Origin: Alphaproteobacteria bacterium
Lineage (GTDB): Bacteria; Pseudomonadota; Alphaproteobacteria; UBA828
Reading direction: 5' to 3'
Assembly: GCA_022823305.1 (NCBI GenBank)
Contig: JAJDXK010000149.1
Span: 43,080 to 107,079, forward strand
Length of the DNA: 64,000 nt
Of this stretch, positions 17,789 to 24,906 are shown piece by piece (within the stretch, counting starts at the first letter, position 1; every line of letters starts with the position of its first letter). Under the pieces are notes generated by a model. It worked only from the letters and a program-made list of their open reading frames with translations. It was not told where the DNA came from and ran no database searches. The position numbers and the translations under genes were made by a program.

Positions 17789-18596
17789 AGTTCACGTTCG
17801 CGGCCTCGCCCAGGGTCGGGCCGATTTCGCGGTTGATGACGAGGTCGGCGATGCCGTCGAGGTCGGTGGGCTCGCGGTTCAGGATGACGAGGGTGGCGCC
17901 GGATTCCTTGGCGAGGATTGGAAACCCGGCGGCGGGGTAGACGACGAGCGACGAGCCGATGGCGAGGAAGAGGTCGCAGGCAAGCGTCTCGCGCCTCGCG
18001 CGCTTCATCTCGTCCTCCGGCATCGCCTGGCCGAAGGAGATCGTCGCCGTCTTGACCGGCGCTCCGCAGAGCGTGCAGGCGGGCGGCACGGAGTCCTTCT
18101 CGAACGCCTCCTTGATCGGAGCAAGCTCGTAGCGGGTCCCGCAGGCGACGCATTTCGCATAGCTGCCGTTGCCGTGGAGCTCGATCACCTTTTCCTCAGG
18201 CACGCCCGAATCCTGGTGCAGGTTGTCGATGTTCTGGGTGATCACGCTCGAGACCTTGCCGGTCCGCACCAGCCTGGCGACCGCCCGGTGCCCGCGGTTG
18301 GGCGTGGCGCCGACGATGTCCCGGTCGACCAGCAACTTGCGCCGCCAGGCCTCGATACGCGCGTCCTCGGAGGCGAGAAACTCCTGGTAATAGATCGGCG
18401 TGGTCTGCGACCAGATGCCGGTCGGGCTGCGGAAGTCCGGGATGCCCGACTCGGTCGATATGCCGGCGCCGGTAAAGACCACCGCCCGGCGCGCGTCCGC
18501 GATCATCCCGGCGAGGCGCTCGCCATCGGCGCGGGCGTCCTCCATCTCAGCCGCGCTCCGGGGCAGCCACGTCTCGATCTCCCTGTTGCTCGGCAC
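17787..18596 (-). CDS. NAD-dependent protein deacylase, Sir2 family
   Basis: A 269-residue sirtuin that removes acyl groups from lysines while consuming NAD. The Rossmann signature VVFTGAGISTESGIPDFRSP is complete, followed by ITQNIDNLHQDSG. The catalytic histidine is in IELHGN, and four zinc cysteines are present in CVACG and CTLCG. NAD-binding FLAIGSSLVVYPAAG is near the C-terminus. It resembles bacterial CobB. A good -10 element lies 40 nt upstream of its start. Not in an operon with an acetyl-CoA synthetase. Confidence 0.93.
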   Translation of the reverse strand: MPSNREIETWLPRSAAEMEDARADGERLAGMIADARRAVVFTGAGISTESGIPDFRSPTGIWSQTTPIYYQEFLASEDARIEAWRRKLLVDRDIVGATPNRGHRAVARLVRTGKVSSVITQNIDNLHQDSGVPEEKVIELHGNGSYAKCVACGTRYELAPIKEAFEKDSVPPACTLCGAPVKTATISFGQAMPEDEMKRARRETLACDLFLAIGSSLVVYPAAGFPILAKESGATLVILNREPTDLDGIADLVINREIGPTLGEAANVN

Positions 18597-18641
18597 GGGT
18601 GCTTGACGCCAACCGGCACTGTAACCTATTGAGAAAGCTAT

Positions 18642-18647
18642 ATTCTA
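18642..18647 (-). promoter_or_regulatory. candidate -10 element for the sirtuin gene
   Basis: On the minus strand TAGAAT (18647 to 18642) matches five of six consensus bases and lies 45 nt upstream of the sirtuin ATG in an AT-rich patch. A TTGCTA lies 20 bp further upstream, longer than ideal spacing, so only the -10 is called. Confidence 0.35.
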
Positions 18648-18726
18648 GTGGGTCACGATTCGACGCTTAGCAACAGTCCAGCACCGTCACCGCGGAGATC
18701 GTCGCGCCGTAATAGAGCGCAGCAGG

Positions 18727-19356
18727 TCAACCCTTCGGCGGGCGCCGCATCAGGCGGGCGAGCGAAGCGGCTTCCTGCCCGTAGCCCTCGCTCTCGACGT
18801 GTCCTGCCGCCCGCAGACGAACGCTGTCGTCCTTGTTCTGATTGAGCTTCCAGGTGCCTTCCACGCTCTCCACCGAGAGTTCGACCGGCATGATCGAGCG
18901 CATCAGCGTGCCGAGCTGGTCGGGCGACACCCTGGCTGGCGTCCAAGGGGGCTTGGACCGAAGCGCGCTCTCGAATCGGGCCGACAGCGCGTCCAGGTGG
19001 GCACGAAGCGTCTCATCCGCGCGGCGCCGAAGCACGCCCCGGATGTGCACCGCCACATAGTTCCATGTCGGAACCTGATCCGCCGCATCATCCCTGTACC
19101 AGTCCGGCGAGACGTAGCTGTCCGGTCCGCCGACCGCGAGCACGGCTGCCCGTTCCTTCTCGCGCAGGCGGCGCGCGATCGGATTCGAACGCACGAGATG
19201 GGCATGAACCGCCGCGCCGTCCGCGCTCAGGACGAAGGGAATATGGCTGACGAGAGGGCCCGCGCCGTCGATGGCCAGGACGCCGAACCCCCTTTGCGCC
19301 GCGAACCTCAGGTTGCGGTTCCGGGAGGCCTGCCGGAAGGCGGGGTTGCTGTGCAA
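18727..19356 (-). CDS. PaiB-like FMN-binding negative transcriptional regulator
   Basis: A 209-residue flavin-binding split-barrel protein. PaiB family markers are HSNPAFRQ at the N-terminus, VSHIPFVL, YVSPDWY-DDAADQVPTWNYVAVH and KLNQNK near the C-terminus. The start is taken as TTG at 19356 because the family begins at this point, no ATG or GTG is available nearby, and AAGGGA lies 9 nt upstream. PaiB was first described as a repressor of sporulation and protease genes in Bacillus. Many homologues are flavin enzymes of unknown role. Confidence 0.8.
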   Translation of the reverse strand: MHSNPAFRQASRNRNLRFAAQRGFGVLAIDGAGPLVSHIPFVLSADGAAVHAHLVRSNPIARRLREKERAAVLAVGGPDSYVSPDWYRDDAADQVPTWNYVAVHIRGVLRRRADETLRAHLDALSARFESALRSKPPWTPARVSPDQLGTLMRSIMPVELSVESVEGTWKLNQNKDDSVRLRAAGHVESEGYGQEAASLARLMRRPPKG

Positions 19357-19376
19357 GGAGTCTGGTCCCTTCTCGC

Positions 19377-19398
19377 CTCGCGCTCGCTGACGCGCGAG
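19377..19398. terminator. hairpin between the cytochrome and PaiB-like genes
   Basis: CTCGCGC (19377-19383) and GCGCGAG (19392-19398) around an 8-nt loop, in the 71-nt gap between two minus-strand genes. No T run follows, so it may be an attenuating or RNA-processing hairpin. Confidence 0.3.
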
Positions 19399-19427
19399 AT
19401 GCGATGAGCTTGAGAACGTAGCGCCTG

Positions 19428-20240
19428 CTACTCCAGCACCGGCAATGCCGCGAGGTAGTCGTAGAGGGCCCTGGCGATGCGCTGGCGCTCCTCCGCCGGC
19501 AGGCGCTCGTCGAGCGCAGGCATCGTGGTCTCGTCGAGGACGGAGAGTGGCGCCAGCACGAGGCCGATGAACTCGTCCTCTTCGTAATCCTTCGTTATCT
19601 CGGCGAGGTTGCCCTCGTGCTTCTCGCCGCCGTAGCCGTTCACCATGTGGCAGCTCAGGCAATGGGTCCTGGCCAGCGCCGCGCCTTCGTGGAAGCGCTC
19701 GTCGAGCCCCTCGGGCAGCAGCGCCGCGTCGGAGAGGGTGACGAGGAGCACCTCGGCCACCTGATAGGGCCAGTTGCGCGCGCCTTCCGCCAGCAGGGCC
19801 GGATTCCCGATGTTGTCCCAGACCAGGTAGTAGGGGCCGAGCGGCACGTCGCTCTCGTTCTGCAAGAGGTTGTCGACCGTGAAGGGGGCGCCGTCCCCGT
19901 GTGCGAAGACGATGAAGGCGCCTTCGCTCAGAAAGCGCTGCGCGGCGATCCGGGAGACGTAGCCGTCCAGCGCGCGGAACTCGACCGTCTCCCCCTGCTC
20001 CGTCCAGTCCGCGCCGAAAAGGTGCGCCAGCACGTCCACCGCCGGGTAGCCGACGTAGTCCACGGCGGTATGGGCATCGCCCACGCTCAGGTGCGGCTCG
20101 TAGACCGTCGCCGTCGCCGCAGCCGAACCCATCTGCGCCTGCAGGGCGGCGACGGGCGGCATCTCCGCCGCGCGCGCAGCGGGCGCCGTGAGCAGCAGCA
20201 GTCCAAGAACGGCACCGAGAAGCGCGCACAGGCTCCGCAT
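19428..20240 (-). CDS. secreted monohaem cytochrome c with N-terminal periplasmic domain
   Basis: A 270-residue exported protein. The signal peptide is residues 1-~25 (hydrophobic LLGAVLGLLLLTAPAARA). A middle domain (~45-165, with YPAVDVLAHLFG and FRALDGYVSRIAA) resembles small molybdopterin-binding sulfite-oxidase-like domains. This is a weak match and no cofactor cysteine is obvious. The C-terminal cytochrome c domain has the haem site CLSCH (194-198) and a likely axial Met in ETTMPALDERL. The start follows a GGAGGGGGGA ribosome site. It is probably a periplasmic electron carrier fused to a ligand- or cofactor-binding domain. No partner oxidase is adjacent. Confidence 0.75.
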   Translation of the reverse strand: MRSLCALLGAVLGLLLLTAPAARAAEMPPVAALQAQMGSAAATATVYEPHLSVGDAHTAVDYVGYPAVDVLAHLFGADWTEQGETVEFRALDGYVSRIAAQRFLSEGAFIVFAHGDGAPFTVDNLLQNESDVPLGPYYLVWDNIGNPALLAEGARNWPYQVAEVLLVTLSDAALLPEGLDERFHEGAALARTHCLSCHMVNGYGGEKHEGNLAEITKDYEEDEFIGLVLAPLSVLDETTMPALDERLPAEERQRIARALYDYLAALPVLE

Positions 20241-20411
20241 CGCCGTCTCCCCCCTCCGGGAACGCACCTCCCGCCGCGCCGGGCGGGGCGGCGTGTATGG
20301 TAGGTGCCGGGCCGGCGCTCCCTCAACCCCGTTGCCGCCCTTCCATCCGGCCCCCGATCTGCTATGTCTCCGGGCGGGACAGGACGTGGCAACGCGCGGC
20401 GGGAGGACGCG

Positions 20412-21551
20412 ATGGCACCGGCCGCGAGCCTCGCGATCGACAGCGACTTCGACGGCGGCAACATCCGCTGCCTGCGGGCCTCGGCGCCCTCCAGGATCAG
20501 GCTGGAGATCGTGCCGGACGCGGGCGGCGCGTTCTTCCAGTGGTTCTACTTCCGGCTGACGGGCGCCGCCGGCCGTGACTGCGTGCTCAGGATCCAGAAC
20601 GCCGGCGCCGCGACCTACCCCGAGGGCTGGAAGGGCTATCGCGCCGTCGCCTCGGAGGACGGCGAGGAGTGGCCCCGCGTCGCCACCGCCTATGACGGCA
20701 AGGTGCTGACCATCCGCCACCGCCCCCGGGGCGATGCGGTGTGGTTCGCCTACTTCGCCCCCTATTCGATGGCGCGCCACGCCGCGCTCGTCGAGCGCAT
20801 GGCGCGCTCGCCCTTCGTCACCCACCGCCGTCTCGGCACCACGCTGGACGGGGCGCCGCTCGACCTGCTGGAGTTCGGCACGGCGCGGGCGCTCACCTGC
20901 TGGATCGTCGGCCGCCAGCACCCGGGCGAGACCATGGCCGAATGGTGGATGGAGGGCTTTCTCGACCGCCTGCTGGACCCCTTCGACGCCGCGGCCTGCA
21001 CGCTGCTGGAGAAGGCGCGCGTCTGCGTCGTGCCCAACATGAACCCCGACGGCTCGCGCCGCGGCCACCTCCGCACCAATGCTGCGGGCGTCAACCTCAA
21101 CCGCGCCTGGGCCGAGCCCAGCATGGCCGAGAGCCCCGAGGTCTACCTCGTCAGGGCGGAGATAGCACGCACCGGCGTCGACTTCTGCCTCGACGTGCAC
21201 GGCGACGAGGCGCTGCCCTACGCCTTCATCTCGGGCGCCGAGGGCATCCCCTCGTATTCTGAGGCGCAGGCGCGTCTGCTCGCGCGCTTCCAGGCCATGC
21301 TCGTGGTGGCGAACGCCGACTTCCAGACCGAGCACGGCTATCCGCCGACCCGGCCGGGCAAGGCCAACCTCGGCATCTGCGCCAACTACATCGCCGAGAC
21401 CTACGGCTGTCTCGCCATGACCCTGGAACAGCCCTTCAAGGATGCGGCGAGCGCGCCCGCCTCCCGCTACGGCTGGTCGCCGACGAACTGCCGCCGCCTG
21501 GGGCGGAGCTGCGTGGAGGCACTGGCCGCGGTGGTCGACACGCTGCGTTGA
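20412..21551 (+). CDS. M14 family zinc carboxypeptidase, cytosolic carboxypeptidase-like
   Basis: A 379-residue cytosolic metallopeptidase. The N-terminal beta domain (~1-125) is typical of the CCP/M14D group (FDGGNIRCL, FFQWFYFRLTGA). The catalytic domain carries the zinc ligands HPGE and, further on, the histidine of CLDVHGDE. NPDGSRRGHLRTNAAGVNLNRAW is the substrate-binding stretch. The catalytic glutamate is probably in MTLEQPFKD. The ATG at 20412 follows GGGAGGACGCG. Bacterial members are mostly uncharacterised; related eukaryotic enzymes trim glutamates from proteins. Confidence 0.88.
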   Translation: MAPAASLAIDSDFDGGNIRCLRASAPSRIRLEIVPDAGGAFFQWFYFRLTGAAGRDCVLRIQNAGAATYPEGWKGYRAVASEDGEEWPRVATAYDGKVLTIRHRPRGDAVWFAYFAPYSMARHAALVERMARSPFVTHRRLGTTLDGAPLDLLEFGTARALTCWIVGRQHPGETMAEWWMEGFLDRLLDPFDAAACTLLEKARVCVVPNMNPDGSRRGHLRTNAAGVNLNRAWAEPSMAESPEVYLVRAEIARTGVDFCLDVHGDEALPYAFISGAEGIPSYSEAQARLLARFQAMLVVANADFQTEHGYPPTRPGKANLGICANYIAETYGCLAMTLEQPFKDAASAPASRYGWSPTNCRRLGRSCVEALAAVVDTLR

Positions 21552-21573
21552 GCCGCGCACGGCCCTGACCTGC

Positions 21574-22884
21574 TCATGCCGCCCCGGGGGGCGAGGAATC
21601 GGCGGCGAAGCCCGCGCTCGGCCGCGCGTCCGGCAGGCGCAGGTAGGCCAGGCAGGCCAGCGCCACCAGGGCCGCGAGGAAGGCGAAGAGCGCCTGGTAG
21701 GCAATTGCCGGCGCGGCGCCGCTCGCCGCGGGAAAGGCACCGACGATGACGCCGCCCAGCGCCTGCAGCACCGCGGGCCCGCCCATGAAGGCGATCGCCA
21801 TCAGCGCCATGCCGCGCCCGGCGAGCCGGTCGGGCAGCAGCGAGCGCGCATGGCCCGCGAGCATGATGTTGTAGGAGCCGCAGGCGCCGATCAGGGCGAA
21901 GAGGAGGATCACGGCCCACACCTCGAGGCGCGGCAGCGCGGCGAGCAGGGCCAGCGCACCCGTGACGACGGCGGCGCAGCCGAGGATGAGCCCCTTGCGC
22001 GTGTCCAGCCGTCGCTCGATCGGGCCCAGCACCAGGTTGGCGGCGATCAGCGCGACCGCCATCACCAGCAGCGCGTTGCCCGCCTCCACCGGTGCGAGCC
22101 CGTGCCGGTCGGCAAGGTAGGGGCCGCCCCAGAGCCCCAGTACGGTGATAACCACCGGATAGGAGGAAAACCCCATCAGCGTGAGCGTGGGGAAGCCCGG
22201 CGTCGCCAGCGCCGCGCGCACCCCGCGCAGGCTCTCCCGCAGCCCTTCGGCAGGCGCCGCGCCGGCTGTGTCGGGTGAGGTGCGGTCCCGTGCCAGCGCA
22301 TAGATCGCGACGGCGCCAAGCGCCGTCAGCCCCGCCGCGCCCCAGAAGGCGGTGCGCCAGCCCAGCTCCTCCGCGATCGCGGCGAGCGGCGTCGTCGACA
22401 GCAGGCCGCCGGCGCCGCCGATGGCGATCATCCGCCCCATCCAGGTGCTGAAGGCGGCGGCCGGCGCCCACTGGCCGAAGAGGAAGAGCGAACCCATGAG
22501 CACGCCAGAGCAGCCGACGCCCAGCAGCAGGCGGCCCGCGATCAGCATCGCCTCGCCCTGCGCCAGGCCGAACAGGATCGAGCCGGCGATGGCGGACGTG
22601 AGCACGACCGGCACCGTGCGCCGCGCGCCGAAGCGGTCGAAGAGCATGCCCACCGGAATCTGCGCCGCGCCGAAGGCGAGGAAGAACATGCCCGTGAGCA
22701 GCCCGAGGGATTCCGGCGAGAGGCCGAACTCGGCGCTCAGCGTCTTGGCGATGACGGCGTTGGCGGCGCGGAAGAACTGGCTCAGCACGAACACCGCGCC
22801 GAAGCAGACGACGATGGCGGCGAGCGGTTGCAGCCCGAAGGGCCCCCCGCCGCCTGCAGGCCGCGACTCAGCCGGCGAGCGCAC
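21574..22884 (-). CDS. MFS transporter
   Basis: A 436-residue major facilitator carrier with twelve predicted helices. The helix 2-3 loop motif appears as PVGMLFDRFGARRTVP (~90-105), and a central cytoplasmic loop separates the two halves. Its start lies inside the end of chrA (17-nt overlap), so the two are cotranscribed. Substrate unknown; export of an organic anion or drug is as likely as uptake. Confidence 0.88.
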   Translation of the reverse strand: MRSPAESRPAGGGGPFGLQPLAAIVVCFGAVFVLSQFFRAANAVIAKTLSAEFGLSPESLGLLTGMFFLAFGAAQIPVGMLFDRFGARRTVPVVLTSAIAGSILFGLAQGEAMLIAGRLLLGVGCSGVLMGSLFLFGQWAPAAAFSTWMGRMIAIGGAGGLLSTTPLAAIAEELGWRTAFWGAAGLTALGAVAIYALARDRTSPDTAGAAPAEGLRESLRGVRAALATPGFPTLTLMGFSSYPVVITVLGLWGGPYLADRHGLAPVEAGNALLVMAVALIAANLVLGPIERRLDTRKGLILGCAAVVTGALALLAALPRLEVWAVILLFALIGACGSYNIMLAGHARSLLPDRLAGRGMALMAIAFMGGPAVLQALGGVIVGAFPAASGAAPAIAYQALFAFLAALVALACLAYLRLPDARPSAGFAADSSPPGAA

Positions 22885-24100
22885 CGATCCCCCAGCCCGC
22901 CAGCGCGCCGAGGATCACCACGGCCCAGGGCGGCACCTTCCAGAACGCGAGCAGCACGAAGGCGGCGAGACCCAGCGCGAGGTCGGCGGGCGTCCGGATG
23001 CCGCCGGTCCAGACCGGGTCGTAGAAGGCGGCGCCCAGCAGCCCCACCACCGCCGCGTTGACGCCCAGCATCGCGCGCTCGGCCTGCGCGAGGCGCCGCA
23101 GCCGCTCCCAGAAGGGGAGCGCGCCCACCACCAGGAGGAAGGAGGGCAGGAACACCGCCGCGAGGCAGAGCAGGCCGCCGAGGGCGCCGCCGGGGCCGAT
23201 GTCCGCGATCGCGCCGAGGTAGGCGGCGAAGGTGAAGAGCGGCCCCGGTACCGCCTGGGCCGCACCGTAGCCGGCGACGAAGGTCTCGGGCGCGACCCAG
23301 CCGGGCGGCACCACCTCGGCCTGCAGCAGCGGCAGCACCACGTGCCCGCCGCCGAAGACCAGCGAGGCCGAGCGGTAGAAGCCGTCCACCAGTTGGAGCG
23401 ACTCGGCCGGCCAGGCGGCGGCGAGGATCGGCAGGCCCACCAGCAGCGCGAGGAAGAGCGCGAGCAGCATGACGGCGAGGCGCCGGTCCACGGCGATGCC
23501 GAGCGCAACGCGATCCTCGTCCCCCGCCGGGCGCAGGAAGAGCAGTCCTGCCAGCGCGCCGGCGGCGATGATCGCGACATGGGTCACCACGCTCGGCGCC
23601 AGCACCGCGGCGATGCCGGCGAGCACCGCCACCGTGGCGCGCGGCGCGTCGGGGCAGAGCGTGCGGGCCATCCCCCAGAGCGCCTGCGCCACCACCGCAG
23701 CCGCGACCACCTTCAGTCCCTGCAGCGCGCCGGCGGGAATCGCCTCCTCGTAGGCGCCGACGCCGTAGCCGAAGGCCACCATGAGCACCGCGGAGGGGAG
23801 CGTGAAGCCCACCCACGCCGCCGCCGCGCCCGGCAGACCCGCCCTGGCGAGCCCGATGCCGATGCCGACCTGGCTGGAGGTCGGACCGGGAAGCATCTGA
23901 CAGAGTGCGACGAGGTCGGCGTAGGCGCGCTCCTCGATCCAGCGCCGGCGGACGACGAAGGCCTCGCGGAAGTAGCCGATGTGCGCCACCGGCCCGCCGA
24001 ACGAGGTCAGCCCCAGCAGCAGGAAGGCCGCGAAGACGCGCGCCGCCGGCTCGCGCCCCGCGCCGCCCGCGGCGCCGCCGTTGCCTCTGCCATCGCTCAT
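22868..24100 (-). CDS. chrA: chromate transporter, two-domain ChrA
   Basis: A 410-residue inner-membrane protein with two CHR domains, the long ChrA form that exports chromate using the proton gradient. Family segments are LGLTSFGGPVAHIGYFR and LCQMLPGPTSSQVGIGIG in the first half, and FGGGHVVLPLL with AVPGPLFTFAAYLGA in the second. The ATG at 24100 is preferred because the domain begins shortly after it; an upstream ATG at 24172 would add a non-conserved stretch. Some members move other oxyanions or have no metal role. Divergent from the hydrolase at 24235. Confidence 0.9.
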   Translation of the reverse strand: MSDGRGNGGAAGGAGREPAARVFAAFLLLGLTSFGGPVAHIGYFREAFVVRRRWIEERAYADLVALCQMLPGPTSSQVGIGIGLARAGLPGAAAAWVGFTLPSAVLMVAFGYGVGAYEEAIPAGALQGLKVVAAAVVAQALWGMARTLCPDAPRATVAVLAGIAAVLAPSVVTHVAIIAAGALAGLLFLRPAGDEDRVALGIAVDRRLAVMLLALFLALLVGLPILAAAWPAESLQLVDGFYRSASLVFGGGHVVLPLLQAEVVPPGWVAPETFVAGYGAAQAVPGPLFTFAAYLGAIADIGPGGALGGLLCLAAVFLPSFLLVVGALPFWERLRRLAQAERAMLGVNAAVVGLLGAAFYDPVWTGGIRTPADLALGLAAFVLLAFWKVPPWAVVILGALAGWGIGALAG

Positions 24101-24181
24101 GGAGACCGGAAATACGCCATTTCGGCGGCACTGACACGTGAAGCCGGCGTTACCGGCCGGGAGTACCCTCAAACTTTGCGC

Positions 24182-24204
24182 AGCCGGGTGATAGGCTCCC
24201 GGCT
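24182..24204. promoter_or_regulatory. dyad in the chrA/amidohydrolase divergent region
   Basis: AGCCGGG (24182-24188) and CCCGGCT (24198-24204) with a 9-nt centre, 30 nt upstream of the amidohydrolase ATG. It could be a leader hairpin or operator. No strong promoter hexamers were seen. Confidence 0.3.
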
Positions 24205-24234
24205 CGGTGGATTTCGGTGCCGGAAGGGCAGGCC

Positions 24235-24906
24235 ATGACGGACGAAGAGACGCACGTATTGCCGTTCGAGGCGGTGCATTGGGACCTCGTGCCGGGGCGG
24301 ACGGTGCTTGTGGTCATCGACGCACAGAACGACTTCCTTCATCGGGACGGCTGGTACGCCACGAAGGGCATCGACATCGGCCATATGCAACGCTGCATCG
24401 AACCGCTGAAGACCTTGCTCGCCGCCGCGCGGGCCAAGAGCATCCCCATCGTCTGGACCCGCCACGGCACCAGAGGCGTCGAGGACGGCGGGCCATACAT
24501 GCAGCTGCGGCCCTTCCTGAAGGACGGCGGACTCAGGCGCGATACCTGGGGCTGGGATCTGCTGGAGGAGCTCGCGCCCGAGCCCGGGGACTGGTACGTC
24601 GCGAAGTCACGACACAGTGCCTTCTTCAACACCGACCTGGAGTTGATTCTCCGGAGCCTGCGGGCGGAGACGGTGCTGATGACGGGCGTTCTCACCAATC
24701 AATGCGTGGCGGCGACCTCCAAGGACGCGTTGTTCCGCGACTTCAAGCCTATCGTGATCGAGGACTGCACGGGCACGACGCTGCCCCACCTGCACGCGCC
24801 CGCCATCGAGATGATGCAGGTCGGCTGGGCCGAGGTGCGCGACCTCGCGTCTGCGCTCAGCGAGATCAGGCAGCTCGCGCCGGCCAGCGCCGAGGGTCCC
24901 CGCTGA
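24235..24906 (+). CDS. isochorismatase-family cysteine amidohydrolase
   Basis: A 223-residue cysteine hydrolase of the group that includes N-carbamoylsarcosine amidase, biuret hydrolase and RutB. The triad is visible: Asp in VVIDAQNDF, Lys in YVAKSRHSAF and Cys in TGVLTNQCVAATSKDA. The ATG at 24235 follows GGAAGGG; a GTG at 24217 would add six residues. Its stop overlaps the start of the flavoprotein dehydrogenase (TGATG). That coupling makes N-carbamoylsarcosine, whose hydrolysis gives sarcosine, an attractive substrate. This is inference from context. Confidence 0.9.
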   Translation: MTDEETHVLPFEAVHWDLVPGRTVLVVIDAQNDFLHRDGWYATKGIDIGHMQRCIEPLKTLLAAARAKSIPIVWTRHGTRGVEDGGPYMQLRPFLKDGGLRRDTWGWDLLEELAPEPGDWYVAKSRHSAFFNTDLELILRSLRAETVLMTGVLTNQCVAATSKDALFRDFKPIVIEDCTGTTLPHLHAPAIEMMQVGWAEVRDLASALSEIRQLAPASAEGPR

